DNA of 64,000 bases from Achromobacter sp. MFA1 R4 (GCF_900156745.1 NZ_LT707065.1:4092001-4156000); one strand, 5' to 3'; counted from the first letter of the stretch, positions 15,713 through 25,159 are shown. The notes: generated by a model not told the origin, from the sequence alone. Numbers and translations: made by a program.

Positions 15713-18238
15713 CTAGTCCGAGGCTTTCTTCATGGCCTCTTCAAGCCTGGCCTTGTCGGCGTCGCTCAGCACTGGCCGGTTGACGATCAGGTTCAAGCTG
15801 TCGATGGATCCCGTGAACGCGAAAGGCACCGCATACGCCGCGTCATCCACCGGCGTGCCGGTGTCGGAGCCGATGTCCATGTTCTCGTCCCAGGCCAGGA
15901 TGAGCGGGACCGTGTATTCCATCTTGTGCTTCGCCACGACGGCGCCGTCGACCTTCAATTCGCCCGTGCCGCCCTTGCCGATGCCGCTGAAGTCGTTGAA
16001 GGCGAGCGTCGCCGCGCCGAGCCCGTCATAGTTGAAGTCGAAAACTAGCGTGTGTTTGCCGGGCGCCAGCGCGTCGGGCGCCTCCCAGGCCACTTTTTGC
16101 AGGCCGAACAGATTCCAGACGAAGGTGGGCTTGCCTTTGCGGAGAAACAAGCCGTAGCCGGTGAAGCGGCCGCCCTGCGTGATGATCATGCCTTCGCCGC
16201 CGCCCTCGGGCACCGTCACCTCGGCGGTGAAGGTGTAGGAGGCGTTCAGGATGGAGGGGGCGACGCCATTCGAGATGCCGGTCATCCTGCCGGGGAATGT
16301 GAAATCCGAGCGCCCGGCGGTGCTGGACGGACGTGGCGTGACCAGACGGCTCACCACCGAGGCGTCGAGCGGCATCACGTTGTACTTCCTGGCTTCCCGC
16401 CACCAAACCGCTTCCAGTTCCTTGACCTTCTCGGGATGGCGCGCGGCCACGTCGTGGTTCTGGGTCCAGTCGGTATTGATGTTGTAAAGCTCCCAATCCG
16501 CCTTGGCCGGGTTGACGTCTTGCGGACCTGCCGTCACCCATGACGGACGGCTGATCTTGTCCACCAGCATCCAGCCCTCGTGGTAGATGGCGTAATTGCC
16601 AAACATCTCGAAGTATTGAGTCAGGTGCCGAGCAGGGACCTTGGCGTTGACCGCATCGAAGGTGTACATCAGGCTTGAACCTTCCATTGGGCTTTGCGCG
16701 ATGCCGTCCACCACCGAGGGTTCGCGAATGGCCGCGGCCTCCAGTATCGTCGGGGCGATGTCGATGACATGGGCGAACTGGTTGCGTATGCCGCCCTTGT
16801 CGGTGATGACCTTGGGCCAGGCGATCGCCATGCCTTGCCGGGTACCGCCAAAGTAGGACGAAATTTGCTTGGTCCACTTGAAGGGGGTGTCGAAAGCCCA
16901 GGACCACGGAACGGCCATGTGGTTGTAGGTGTGTTCCGAGCCCCAGAGGTCGTAGAAATGCTTCAGTTGCGCGCTGACAGGCACTTCGACGCCGTTGAAC
17001 ATCGCCACTTCGTTCGGCGTTCCCAGTAGCGTGCCTTCGGCCGACGAACCATTGTCGCCAGAAATGTAGATGATGAGCGTGTTGTCCAATTCGCCGGCGT
17101 CTTCGACGGCCTGGATGACCCGCCCGATCTCGGCGTCGGTGTAGGCGAGGTATGCGGCGTAGACATTGGCCTGCCGGATGAACATCTTCTTTTCGTCATC
17201 GGTCAACTGGTCCCAGTTCTTCAATAGGTCCGACGGCCAAGGGGTAAGCTCCGCCGTCTGCGGGATGACACCGAGCTTTTTCTGATTGGCGAAGATCGTG
17301 TCCCGCAGCTTGTTCCAGCCGTCGTCGAAGAGGTGCATGTCTTCGATCTGCTTGATCCATTCCGGCGTGGGATGGTGCGGCGCGTGGGTGCCGCCCGGCG
17401 CGTAGTAGACCAGCCACGGCTGGTCGGGCGCCAGCGCGTTCAGTTGGGACATGTAGTCGATCGCCTCGTCAGCCATAGCGGTGATCAGGTTGTACCCCTT
17501 GCGGGATTCATACGGGTATATCTGCGTCGTGTTGCGGAACAGGTTTCCCGGCGTCCACTGGCTCGTGTCGCCGCCCATGAAGCCGTAGAAGTAGTCGAAG
17601 CCCATGCCCGTGGGCCACTGATCGAAGGGCCCCGCCATGCTGACCTGGTAGCCCGGCGTGTTGTGGTTCTTTCCAAACCAGGACGTGTTGTACCCGTTGC
17701 TCTTGAGGATCGTGCCGACGGTGGCTTTGTCCTTGGTGATGACGCTGTCATAGCCGGGGTATCCGGTCGCCTGTTCCGATATCACGCCAAAGCCGGACGA
17801 ATGGTGGTTGCGCCCGGTTATCAGCGCGGCTCGGGTGGGCGAACAGAGGGCGGTGGAATGCATGTTGGTGTAGCGCAAGCCCATCGCGGCGATCTTGTCG
17901 AGCGCTGGCGTCGGGATGACGCCGCCAAAGGTGGCCGGCGCGCCGAAACCCACGTCGTCGGTGATGATCAAGAGCACGTTCGGGGCCCCGTTGGGCGGAA
18001 CGATGCGAGGCTGCCAGAACGGGGTCGACTGCATCGCGTTGCGTTCTATCTTGCCGCCAAAGGGGACATCGGGCGCAGGTAGCTGAAGTCCGTCGATCGC
18101 TCGGGTGGCAGCGGGGGAACCGAGCGGCGCGTTGGTCTGCTGCGCGGCGGCAATTCCCGCTGTGGCAAGAACAGTCATCAACGCCGTAGCGATCTGGCGC
18201 CATGGACACTGCATGAGCTTTCCACGATTGATAGTCAT
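15713..18238 (-). CDS. Arylsulfatase (formylglycine-dependent), exported
   Basis: The start is ATG 18238 with GGAGAG upstream; 841 residues. A signal peptide (ALMTVLATAGIAAAQQ) is followed by the alkaline-phosphatase-fold core. NVLLIITDDVGFG supplies the metal Asp pair, and HSTALCSPTRAALITGR contains the CxPxR formylglycine site on Cys. Later motifs are GKNHNTPGY and IYISGDNGSS. The C-terminal 200 residues look like an added beta domain (FTAEVTVPEGGGEGMI). It removes sulfate from sulfate esters in the periplasm, releasing sulfur for growth. The formylglycine-generating enzyme is not in this window. Confidence 0.9.
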   Translation of the reverse strand: MTINRGKLMQCPWRQIATALMTVLATAGIAAAQQTNAPLGSPAATRAIDGLQLPAPDVPFGGKIERNAMQSTPFWQPRIVPPNGAPNVLLIITDDVGFGAPATFGGVIPTPALDKIAAMGLRYTNMHSTALCSPTRAALITGRNHHSSGFGVISEQATGYPGYDSVITKDKATVGTILKSNGYNTSWFGKNHNTPGYQVSMAGPFDQWPTGMGFDYFYGFMGGDTSQWTPGNLFRNTTQIYPYESRKGYNLITAMADEAIDYMSQLNALAPDQPWLVYYAPGGTHAPHHPTPEWIKQIEDMHLFDDGWNKLRDTIFANQKKLGVIPQTAELTPWPSDLLKNWDQLTDDEKKMFIRQANVYAAYLAYTDAEIGRVIQAVEDAGELDNTLIIYISGDNGSSAEGTLLGTPNEVAMFNGVEVPVSAQLKHFYDLWGSEHTYNHMAVPWSWAFDTPFKWTKQISSYFGGTRQGMAIAWPKVITDKGGIRNQFAHVIDIAPTILEAAAIREPSVVDGIAQSPMEGSSLMYTFDAVNAKVPARHLTQYFEMFGNYAIYHEGWMLVDKISRPSWVTAGPQDVNPAKADWELYNINTDWTQNHDVAARHPEKVKELEAVWWREARKYNVMPLDASVVSRLVTPRPSSTAGRSDFTFPGRMTGISNGVAPSILNASYTFTAEVTVPEGGGEGMIITQGGRFTGYGLFLRKGKPTFVWNLFGLQKVAWEAPDALAPGKHTLVFDFNYDGLGAATLAFNDFSGIGKGGTGELKVDGAVVAKHKMEYTVPLILAWDENMDIGSDTGTPVDDAAYAVPFAFTGSIDSLNLIVNRPVLSDADKARLEEAMKKASD

Positions 18239-18509
18239 GACAGGCTCTCCAGTTTGCGGCAAAGGCGATGGGGCGTGCGATCACGAGGCGATCCGCCCGA
18301 ACGTCCCGAACATCGGCACTCCCTTTCTACCGGGTGTGCCGTCCCGTGTCGTTACAGCGCAACTGCGTCGAACCACCCTAACATTCGAATCGTGGTGCAA
18401 ATTGACAAAAGTCATGAAAAAGGCCGGTATCGACCATCATCCCGTAGCCGTCTTGAAAGACGGGTATGGCAATTGCTGACTTCACGCGTCATCGCCCCAA
18501 GGAGACGCC

Positions 18510-18902
18510 ATGATTTCGGAACGATTGCGCAGATTGCGCCGCATCGCGGCGTTTGCCGCGGAACGCTCGGGGGATTATGTGGAGCTCATCGGCATCGAGT
18601 TGTCGCTGTACCGTGCCGCGCTGGTCGCAACCGTGATCAGCAGCATTGCGCTCGTGTTCTGCGCGTTGGGCACCTTGGGATTCGTGTCGGTGGCCGCCAT
18701 CGTGAGCTTCTGGGATACCGAGCATCGCAAGCTGGCCGCCTGGCTGGTGGCGGGCGCGTGGCTGCTCATCACGTTGATTTCGCTGGCCATTTCGACCCGC
18801 AGCGCGCCCAAGGGGTCGCCATTTGCGGAGCTGAGCCACCAGGTGCGCCTGGATACCGCCGCCGCCCGGAGCCATTATGTCCAAGACCACCACGCTGGCT
18901 GA
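18510..18902 (+). CDS. YqjE-like membrane protein (phage holin superfamily PF07332)
   Basis: 130 residues with a ribosome site (AAGGAGA) before ATG 18510. An amphipathic N-terminal helix is followed by two membrane segments at about 35-60 (AALVATVISSIALVFCALGT) and 75-95 (AAWLVAGAWLLITLISLA). This is the YqjE pattern found beside YqjD and YqjK in enterobacteria, a stress-linked inner-membrane protein of unclear activity. It overlaps the next gene by 26 bp. No YqjD/DUF883 gene lies beside it here. Confidence 0.72.
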   Translation: MISERLRRLRRIAAFAAERSGDYVELIGIELSLYRAALVATVISSIALVFCALGTLGFVSVAAIVSFWDTEHRKLAAWLVAGAWLLITLISLAISTRSAPKGSPFAELSHQVRLDTAAARSHYVQDHHAG

Positions 18903-19317
18903 CAAAGAGGCGCTGCTGGCCAAGATGGAGCGCGACCGCCAGGCGCTCGCCATTGCCTTGCCGCGCGGCGTGCCGGCGGGGAGGTCGGGCGGACCGGGCG
19001 GGGCGTGGGTGAGGACGGCCGCATTGGCCGCAGGCGGGGCGCTGGGATGGCCGCGCTTCCTGCGCCAGCCGCTCAGAGCCATGGCGGCCATTGCGATGCG
19101 CGACCGGGTTGCCGAATTGATGCGCCGCCTGCAGGTGCGGCGAGTGAGCGACCCCTTGCCCGACCCCGACCTCGCGCAACTGGCCACGATGGTCGCGCAG
19201 GTCCGCGCCGCGGCCGCGCAGTCCGCGGACCTGGCGGAGCTTGAGCGGTTGCGGGCGCAGCTTGACGAGCAGGTGCATCGGCTGCGCACCTTGCGGGGTG
19301 GGGAGACGAACCCCTGA
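18877..19317 (+). CDS. YqjK-like protein, unknown function
   Basis: 146 residues, overlapping the YqjE-like gene by 26 bp, so cotranslated. The protein is basic and Ala/Arg-rich, with a short hydrophobic part (WVRTAALAAGGALGWP) and a C-terminal helix with heptads (LAELERLRAQLDEQVHRLR). Assignment as a YqjK-type partner rests on gene order and general composition only. Confidence 0.55.
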   Translation: MSKTTTLADKEALLAKMERDRQALAIALPRGVPAGRSGGPGGAWVRTAALAAGGALGWPRFLRQPLRAMAAIAMRDRVAELMRRLQVRRVSDPLPDPDLAQLATMVAQVRAAAAQSADLAELERLRAQLDEQVHRLRTLRGGETNP

Positions 19318-19341
19318 GGCGAGCCCCAGGGGCAGGGGCGA

Positions 19342-19641
19342 TTACTTCTTCAGGCCGGCCAGGGCGTCGCGCAGCATGAGCTTCGGATTTTCATTGCACT
19401 GCTTGACCAGTAGCGGCGTGCGGGAGCTGATGCCCTCCACGTCCAGTACGGCCTCTTCCGGCTTGCCTTTGTGGTTAAGCGCTTCTGCATAGCTCACTAC
19501 AACGGGGCGAAAGGACTCTTGCACGCCCAGGAAATCCTGGCATTGCCACATGGCGAGAGGCTTTTTCGCGTCCGCTGCCTGGCCCGTGACCGAGAAGGTC
19601 AACGATCCAAGCAGACCAATCATCACTAGGTGCTTCTTCAT
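19342..19641 (-). CDS. hdeA: HdeA-like periplasmic acid-stress chaperone
   Basis: 99 residues with a signal peptide cleaved near residue 23 (LLGSLTFSVTGQAADA). The mature part follows HdeA: MWQCQDFLGVQESFRPV, YAEALNHKGKPEEAVLDV, TPLLVKQCNENP, with the two Cys (34 and 82) that form the disulfide. At low pH HdeA dimers dissociate and hold unfolded periplasmic proteins. Three 15-bp tandem repeats lie just ahead of the start. HdeA is best known from enterics; homologues in this group are expected to act similarly. I see no HdeB or Gad genes nearby. Confidence 0.85.
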   Translation of the reverse strand: MKKHLVMIGLLGSLTFSVTGQAADAKKPLAMWQCQDFLGVQESFRPVVVSYAEALNHKGKPEEAVLDVEGISSRTPLLVKQCNENPKLMLRDALAGLKK

Positions 19642-19672
19642 GTTCGAGCTCCTGGGTTGGCTTGCAGACGAA

Positions 19673-19717
19673 ATGGCTTATTGAGAAATGGCTTGCTGAG
19701 AAATGCCTTATTGATAA
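19673..19717 (+). repeat. Three tandem 15-bp repeats upstream of hdeA
   Basis: ATGGCTTATTGAGAA, ATGGCTTGCTGAGAA and ATGCCTTATTGATAA follow one another without gaps, 32-76 bp upstream of the hdeA-like start codon on the other strand. A perfect GTGAG-N6-CTCAC inverted repeat follows at 19721-19736. Together they could be regulator sites or simply replication-slippage repeats. Confidence 0.8.
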
Positions 19718-19868
19718 ATCGTGAGCTTGAACTCACTTTTTTACGGTACTGAATAGGAACGGGCGCCGTCAACGCAGCCGGCGAATAAATGCGAGGAATG
19801 GCGCATGAGTACCGGTCCGGTTGAATGGCCTCCAGGATGTAGGAGCGGTTCGACCGCGGCAATGACCG

Positions 19869-19898
19869 GAAAAAGAAGAGAGCGCCCGCAGGCGCTCC
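19869..19898 (-). terminator. Terminator of the 84-residue ORF
   Basis: Read on the minus strand, GAGCGCC-TGCG-GGCGCTC is followed by TCTTCTTTTT, a good intrinsic terminator 25 bp after the stop at 19923. Confidence 0.8.
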
Positions 19899-19922
19899 CG
19901 GTCGTTCGCAGTACGGGCGCCG

Positions 19923-20177
19923 TCAGGTCAGGCAGAACTGAGGCGCGCCGCTCGCATCGACCCGCCGGATCCCCTTGAGAATCCATTTCGCGTGCCGTTC
20001 GGCTTCATGCTGCGCGGAGAACAGCTTGCCGCTCGGGATCGGCCACACAGATTGCCCTTCGGTCTGGTCGCCGTCGCGCCGGGTCTTGACGTCCAGGCGG
20101 TACTGGCCGCTCGGCAACTCAATGACATCGCAGTGGACTTTGAATCCATCTACGCAAATACCTGATTCAGTATTCAT
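19923..20177 (-). CDS. Conserved small protein, unknown function
   Basis: The start ATG 20177 is behind GGAGCG; the frame upstream has no ribosome site. 84 residues: a short N-terminal strand (GICVDGFKVHCDVIELPSGQ), charged middle (DVKTRRDGDQTEG) and a C-terminal helix (HEAERHAKWILKGIRRVD). It looks like a small single-domain cytosolic protein with three Cys. It is followed by an intrinsic terminator. No family is recognised. Confidence 0.6.
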   Translation of the reverse strand: MNTESGICVDGFKVHCDVIELPSGQYRLDVKTRRDGDQTEGQSVWPIPSGKLFSAQHEAERHAKWILKGIRRVDASGAPQFCLT

Positions 20178-20330
20178 CGTGCGCTCCAAAGCATGGGGGT
20201 CACAGGAATCGCCCTGCGGGCAGCATTTTCCGGAAACCGCGGGGTCGCGGTGCAACAAAGTGCAAAAGTTTTCGACCAGTGCCGGCACGCCCAAAGTGCG
20301 AGGCCAGAACGATGAAGCCCAGGCAAAGAG

Positions 20331-20360
20331 AAAGGGCCCTGGACGATGTCCAGGGCCCTG
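20331..20360 (-). terminator. Inverted repeat, probable terminator of the Rmf/CrpP-like gene
   Basis: A perfect GTCCAGGGCCCT stem around a 3-base loop lies 28 bp past the stop at 20388. On the minus strand it is followed by TTCTCTTT. Confidence 0.7.
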
Positions 20361-20387
20361 GCCGGGTACTCTCGCGGCAGGCAGTGG

Positions 20388-20615
20388 CTACCTGCGCGCG
20401 CTCATGAAGGGGGACGAGGGGGCGCGGCTCACGACGGCGCGGGATTTGACTCCGGCCTTCCAGCCCGCTTTCCACATTTCCACACGGCTGCGCCATTCCG
20501 TGACGGATTCGCCGGTTTGCGCAGGCATGGCTGCGGTGCGAAGGTAGGGGCAATCCAAAAGGGTCAATCCCTGGCGCGCGGCGTCTGCTCCCAGCTTCTG
20601 GATATCCACTTGCAT
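20388..20615 (-). CDS. Rmf/CrpP-fold small protein
   Basis: 75 residues from ATG 20615, preceded by GGGAGAG. GADAARQGLTLLDCPYL and WRSRVEMWKAGWKAG follow the short Rmf/CrpP-type pattern, in which a G..A...G...CPY motif precedes a GW..G helix. Rmf dimerises ribosomes in stationary phase; CrpP was described as acting on ciprofloxacin in Pseudomonas, which is debated. Which activity this one has cannot be read from sequence. A terminator-like inverted repeat lies downstream. Confidence 0.55.
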   Translation of the reverse strand: MQVDIQKLGADAARQGLTLLDCPYLRTAAMPAQTGESVTEWRSRVEMWKAGWKAGVKSRAVVSRAPSSPFMSARR

Positions 20616-20874
20616 GGCAACTCTCCCAAAAGATGCGAGCGCTTAGTTTGCCCAGCGCACTTCGCGCATGCAACGAAGTGCGTGTAACGCTGCGTTTCTT
20701 TGTTACATCGACGTAAAACTTGCGGTAACGACCCACGACAGCGACTGGCCACCCCGAAGCGGCGCGCCTGCCAGGGGCGGGCATGACGCTTGCTGATTCT
20801 TGCTGAATGGTAGGCACTCGCCGGGCGGCATCAGGCCGTCATTCGGCGAGACGAGTTTCTTACAGGAGGACTGC

Positions 20875-21441
20875 ATGAAGAACAATCTTTTGAAGCTGGG
20901 GCTTGGCGCCGCGATCGTGTTGAGCATGGGGTCGGTTGCGCTGGCGCAGACGCCGGCAACCTCTGGCGGCCAGGTGCCCGCTGCAACGAACAAGCTGGAC
21001 AGCGAAGCCCGCGGCTTTCTGACCGATGCCGCGGAGTCCGGTCATATGGAGATCGCCGGCAGCAAGATGGCGCTGGAGAAGTCGAAAAATGCCGAGGTCA
21101 AGCAATTTGCGCAGAAGATGATCGACGATCACACCAAGGTCGGCCAGCAGCTTGAAGCCCTGGCCAAGAGCAAGGGCTATGAGCCGCCCAAGGAACCTTC
21201 CCTGATGCAGACGGCCAAGCTCAAGGCGATGGGGCTGCGCGATGAAGGGTTCGACAAGGCGTATGCCGACGAGATCGGGGTGGACGCGCACGAGTCTGCG
21301 GTGAAGCTGTTCGAAAAGGCCTCCAAGGAGGTGAAGGATCCGGAGGTCAAGCAGTTCGCCATCGAAACGCTTCCCAGCCTGCAGCAGCATCTTCAGGCCG
21401 CCAAGGCCCTGCAGCAAAGCGTGTCCGCGAAGGCGAAGTAA
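20875..21441 (+). CDS. DUF4142 exported protein
   Basis: The start ATG 20875 follows AGGAGGA; 188 residues. The signal peptide (LLKLGLGAAIVLSMGSVALA) is followed by a ferritin-like four-helix DUF4142 domain: FLTDAAESGHMEIAGSKMAL, KQFAQKMIDDHTKVGQQLEA, HESAVKLFEKASKE. Members are periplasmic or outer-membrane associated and often general-stress induced; the activity is unknown. A 48-residue membrane-peptide gene follows 33 bp later with its own ribosome site. Confidence 0.85.
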   Translation: MKNNLLKLGLGAAIVLSMGSVALAQTPATSGGQVPAATNKLDSEARGFLTDAAESGHMEIAGSKMALEKSKNAEVKQFAQKMIDDHTKVGQQLEALAKSKGYEPPKEPSLMQTAKLKAMGLRDEGFDKAYADEIGVDAHESAVKLFEKASKEVKDPEVKQFAIETLPSLQQHLQAAKALQQSVSAKAK

Positions 21442-21474
21442 TCTTTCCCCGGCGCCGCGCGCCAGGAGGGCACC

Positions 21475-21621
21475 ATGAAACCGGCCGATGATTCCCAACC
21501 CCCCGTGCGGCCGGCGCGCCGCGGCGCCAGGACGGGCCGCGGACCCTGGCTGATGCTGGCGATCTGGATCGCCGTCGTGGCCGTCCTGTTCCTGGTGGGC
21601 CTGATGCTGCGCAACATGTAG
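21475..21621 (+). CDS. Small single-TM protein (48 aa)
   Basis: ATG 21475 with AGGAGGG just upstream and stop TAG at 21619-21621. An Arg/Pro-rich cytosolic N-terminus (PVRPARRGARTGRGP) leads into one membrane helix (WLMLAIWIAVVAVLFLVGLM), giving an N-in topology by the positive-inside rule. The strong ribosome site and tail-anchored layout support a real gene. Function unknown. It may be cotranscribed with the DUF4142 gene. Confidence 0.6.
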   Translation: MKPADDSQPPVRPARRGARTGRGPWLMLAIWIAVVAVLFLVGLMLRNM

Positions 21622-21696
21622 CCGAAGCCGCGGCCCAAGGCGGAGAAGCAGGTGGGCCGCGGCTGGCTGTCTATTGGCAGGGCATATTGGCAGGGC

Positions 21697-21924
21697 CTAT
21701 TGGCAGAGCCGCGACGCGACGGTCGCGACGATGGTGCCGTCAGGCAACTGGTAATGACCGTCGCCGCGCCAGAGTACCCGCTGGCCATCGGGCAGGCAGC
21801 AATAGGAATTTGTCGAGTCGTCGCCTTCGGATTGCGAGCGGCAATAGCGGTCGATCCGGTAAGTCGTGCCATCGTCGGCAGCGGCCACCACTTCCATGAC
21901 GCGCTTGTAGGCATGGTTGGGCAT
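21697..21924 (-). CDS. Small protein of unknown function (75 aa)
   Basis: The start ATG 21924 has AGGAGG at good distance; the open frame upstream of it lacks one. The protein (VMEVVAAADDGTTYRIDRYC, then YCCLPDGQRVLWRGDGHYQL) looks like a small beta sheet with Cys residues. No family recognised. It is a monocistron before galU on the same strand, 136 bp upstream of the galU stop side, with no shared function evident. Confidence 0.6.
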   Translation of the reverse strand: MPNHAYKRVMEVVAAADDGTTYRIDRYCRSQSEGDDSTNSYCCLPDGQRVLWRGDGHYQLPDGTIVATVASRLCQ

Positions 21925-22060
21925 GTTCGCCTCCTGTGTTGATCGCGCAAAGGTATTGGGACATGGCGATCCTGCACGGTCAATACGCATCGCAGCATGT
22001 CGCGCGCGCACGGGGCGTGCGCGTGCGACGGTGCTTGCGACGATGAAGGGCTAAGCCACG

Positions 22061-22894
22061 TCAGGCCAGGTTGTGATACTTGCGCCCGATCTCCATGGTG
22101 GCGCGGTAAAAGCCTTCCTTGCTGCCGCAGTCGTAGCGCACGCCCTCGTACTCGAAGCCGTACACCTTGCGCGACGCGAGCAGGGCGGCGATGCCGTCGG
22201 TCAACTGGATTTCGCCCCCCACGCCGGCCTGCGTGCTTTCGAGCAGACCGAATATTTCGGGCTCCAGGATGTACCGCCCGACCACTGCCAGGTCCGTTGG
22301 CGCGTCTTCGGGCTTGGGCTTTTCCACGATGCCCGTCAGGCTCAGGACGCCGTGCGCCTTGCGGTCGCCGGACACGATGCCGTACTGGTTGGTATGGGCC
22401 TTGGGAACCTGCTGGACGGCCAGGACGCTGCCCTCGAATTCGCGGGCGACCTTCATCATCTCGCCGATGACGGGGGCGTCGGCGTCGATCAGGTCGTCCG
22501 CCAGCAGAACGGCGAAGGGCTCGTTGCCGACGATGGTCGCCGCGCACAGCACGGCGTGGCCCAGTCCCAGTGCGGCCGGCTGGCGCGTGTAGACGCATTT
22601 GATGCTGTCCGGGATCACGTTGCGCACGGTTTCCAGCAGCGCGTTCTTGTTTTTGGCTTCCAGGTCGTATTCCAGTTCCGGCACGCGGTCGAAATGGTCT
22701 TCAATGGCGCGCTTGTTGCGCCCCGTGACGAAGATCAGTTCGGTGATGCCGGCCGCGACGGCTTCCTCGACGGCATACTGGATCAAGGGCCGGTCGACGA
22801 TGGGCAGCATTTCCTTGGGCATGGCCTTGGTGGCCGGAAGAAAGCGGGTGCCCAGGCCCGCGACGGGGAATACAGCTTTTCGTATGGGTTGCAT
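22061..22894 (-). CDS. galU: UTP-glucose-1-phosphate uridylyltransferase
   Basis: 277 residues from ATG 22894. The nucleotidyltransferase signature [20 protein letters not shown] with [18 protein letters not shown] is at the N-terminus, followed by [10 protein letters not shown], the metal Asp pair region in [20 protein letters not shown] and [13 protein letters not shown]. It makes UDP-glucose from glucose-1-phosphate and UTP for LPS core, capsule and trehalose synthesis. It stands alone, divergent from a sensor kinase across 168 bp. The GTG/ATG frame upstream of 22894 is not conserved sequence. Confidence 0.95.
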   Translation of the reverse strand: MQPIRKAVFPVAGLGTRFLPATKAMPKEMLPIVDRPLIQYAVEEAVAAGITELIFVTGRNKRAIEDHFDRVPELEYDLEAKNKNALLETVRNVIPDSIKCVYTRQPAALGLGHAVLCAATIVGNEPFAVLLADDLIDADAPVIGEMMKVAREFEGSVLAVQQVPKAHTNQYGIVSGDRKAHGVLSLTGIVEKPKPEDAPTDLAVVGRYILEPEIFGLLESTQAGVGGEIQLTDGIAALLASRKVYGFEYEGVRYDCGSKEGFYRATMEIGRKYHNLA

Positions 22895-23062
22895 TGCTAA
22901 TGCCCTCTGTACCCGGGCGGCGCCAGGGATGGGCCGCCTATGGACGGGTTTCCAGCAAATTCCGTGCCCGGCACAACATTGGTAAAGTCCCTCCTTTGAC
23001 CCTGGCACGCCGTTTGCTGACGACAACCTGGGCTTGATCCAATATGCAGGTGGGGACATTGC

Positions 23063-24613
23063 ATGACTTCTTTACCGGATTTTCCGTCCGAGGACCGCTA
23101 TCGCCTGCTGGTGGGGGCGGTGCGGGACTACGCCATCTACCTGCTGGACGCGGAAGGCCGCGTCAGTAGCTGGAATCCCGGCGCCGAGCGCTTCAAGGGG
23201 TACACCGCGGACGAGATCATCGGGCAGCATTTTTCCGTTTTCTACACGGAGAGCGACCGGATCGCGCAGGTGCCCCGGCACGCGCTGGAGACCGCGCGGC
23301 TTGAAGGGCGTTTCGAGGCGGAAGGGTGGCGCGTGCGCAAGGACGGCAGCACCTTCTGGTGCAGCGTGGTGATCGATCCCGTCCACGATGATCGCGGCGC
23401 GCTTGTGGGCTATGCGAAGATCACCCGCGACATCACCGAGCAGAAAGAGCGCCACGAGCAGCTCCAGGAAGCCCGCGACTCGATGCACCACGCCCGGCGC
23501 ATGGAAGCGATCGGCCGCCTGACAGGCGGCGTGGCCCACGATTTCAATAATTTCCTGACGGCGATCCGGTTCTCCGCCGAGTTCGTGAAGCGCTATCCCG
23601 ACCTGCCGGCATCGCTGATGCGCTACGTCGGCATCATCATCGACACGACCGAAAAGGCGGCCCAGCTCACCCGGCAACTGCTGGCCTATGCCAAGAAGCA
23701 GCCGCTGCAGCCGCACGCGTTCGACGTGCGGGACAGCCTGGCGTCGCTGCGCCCACTGTTCGAGACGTCGGTGGGCTCGTCCGTGGCGATCAGCTACGAG
23801 TTCGGGCCTGGCAATTGCATGATCTTCGCCGACCCGGCCCAGCTTGAATCGGCCTTGCTCAATCTGGTCATCAACGCGCGGGATGCCATGCCTTCCGGCG
23901 GCCAGATCCGGATATCGGCCCAGGTCGTGCGCGACCCGGCGCTGCAGGAAGGCAGGAAGAACCTCGCGGGGCCGTATGTGGCGCTGTCGGTGCAGGACTC
24001 GGGCGCCGGCATCGAGCCGGGCGTGCTGGCGCACGTATTCGAGCCCTTTTTCACGACCAAGGGCCAGCATGAGAATTCGGGTCTGGGACTGAGCCAGGTG
24101 CAGGGCTTTGTGCAGCAATCCGGGGGCGACGTCACGGTGGAGAGCGTGCCGGGGCAGGGCGCGACGTTCACGCTGTTCCTGCCGGCCGCCAGACCGGCCG
24201 CCGCGGCGCCCGACCCGTCGGCCTCAGACGCCACGGCAAATGCTCCGGTGCGCCGCGAGGTGCTGCTCGTCGAAGACAACCGCATGGTGGGCGAAGTGGT
24301 CTCGGCGTGGCTGGAGGAGCTTGGGCAGGAGCTGACCTGGACCGTCGACGCCGAACAGGCCCTGCGCGAGCTGGAAAAGCGCGACGGCGGCTTCGACCTG
24401 GCCATCCTGGACCTGGTGCTGCCCGGCATGAATGGCATGGATCTGGCGCGCCGGATACGGGAACGCTGGCCCGCCATCCGCATCGTGCTGGCCAGCGGCT
24501 ACAGCGACGCAATGGCGGGACCGCGCGCATTGGGCTTCCCGGTGATGCAGAAGCCGTATTCGGTGGAAGCCCTGATGCAGGTGCTGACCGAGGACGCGCA
24601 CACGCTTCCCTGA
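23063..24613 (+). CDS. Soluble PAS hybrid histidine kinase with C-terminal receiver
   Basis: 516 residues without membrane segments. The PAS domain at about 10-130 includes a PAC-type end ([15 protein letters not shown]). The HisKA phospho-acceptor is His159 in GGVAHDFNN. The HATPase part is at about 265-380, with the N box in [11 protein letters not shown] and G boxes DSGAGI and GLGLS. The receiver is at about 400-512, with the Asp in [13 protein letters not shown]. This is the layout of cytosolic redox or light-sensing kinases. The ligand is unknown. No response regulator gene is adjacent, so output is probably through a phosphorelay elsewhere. Confidence 0.88.
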   Translation: MTSLPDFPSEDRYRLLVGAVRDYAIYLLDAEGRVSSWNPGAERFKGYTADEIIGQHFSVFYTESDRIAQVPRHALETARLEGRFEAEGWRVRKDGSTFWCSVVIDPVHDDRGALVGYAKITRDITEQKERHEQLQEARDSMHHARRMEAIGRLTGGVAHDFNNFLTAIRFSAEFVKRYPDLPASLMRYVGIIIDTTEKAAQLTRQLLAYAKKQPLQPHAFDVRDSLASLRPLFETSVGSSVAISYEFGPGNCMIFADPAQLESALLNLVINARDAMPSGGQIRISAQVVRDPALQEGRKNLAGPYVALSVQDSGAGIEPGVLAHVFEPFFTTKGQHENSGLGLSQVQGFVQQSGGDVTVESVPGQGATFTLFLPAARPAAAAPDPSASDATANAPVRREVLLVEDNRMVGEVVSAWLEELGQELTWTVDAEQALRELEKRDGGFDLAILDLVLPGMNGMDLARRIRERWPAIRIVLASGYSDAMAGPRALGFPVMQKPYSVEALMQVLTEDAHTLP

Positions 24614-24676
24614 GTGCCGCCTGCGCCGGCAGGGGGCGGCGCTTCGACTGGTCGGCGCACGCGGGTCCCGCGCCAG

Positions 24677-25159
24677 CTAGCGCTTGATGACACTCACGTC
24701 GCCGTCCGGCTCCATGTAGGCGCGCCGGACTTCAGACAGATCGAGCACCCCCTTGAGCCGAAGCTGGCTCATGAGTTCGTCCTCCGTCAGGTATTCGCGC
24801 CGCAAGGCCCGCTTGGCGATCACGCCGTCGCGCACCAGGCAGACGCGGTCCGATTGCAGCAGACGGCCGAGCGGTTTGTAAAAAAAGCTCACCCGGTCCA
24901 CCGCCACGGTCCAGCCGAAGATCGTGGCGATCAGCACCAGGCCGTCCAGGATGGACTTGTATTCGCCCGCCATGGCGTTCTGGGCGGCGTCGGCGATCAA
25001 GACCAGCACAAGGATATCGGCCACGCCCAGTGAGCCGACGTCGCGCCTGCCGGCGACGCGCAGCAGAATGAAAATGAACCAGTAGACGATCGTTCCGCGG
25101 ATGAATATCTCCAGCGGCGCGACGGAAAACGTGAACATGGTCGACCAATCCGGATGCAT
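24677..25159 (-). CDS. DUF421 / YetF-type membrane protein
   Basis: The start ATG 25159 ([11 protein letters not shown]) has GGGAGG nearby; 160 residues. Membrane helices lie around residues 17-35 ([20 protein letters not shown]), 42-58 and 65-82. They are followed by the DUF421 cytosolic domain: [29 protein letters not shown]. The [21 protein letters not shown] stretch is split over the helix pair typical of the family. The function is poorly defined; family members are linked to spore or envelope stress in Bacillus. Confidence 0.85.
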   Translation of the reverse strand: MHPDWSTMFTFSVAPLEIFIRGTIVYWFIFILLRVAGRRDVGSLGVADILVLVLIADAAQNAMAGEYKSILDGLVLIATIFGWTVAVDRVSFFYKPLGRLLQSDRVCLVRDGVIAKRALRREYLTEDELMSQLRLKGVLDLSEVRRAYMEPDGDVSVIKR

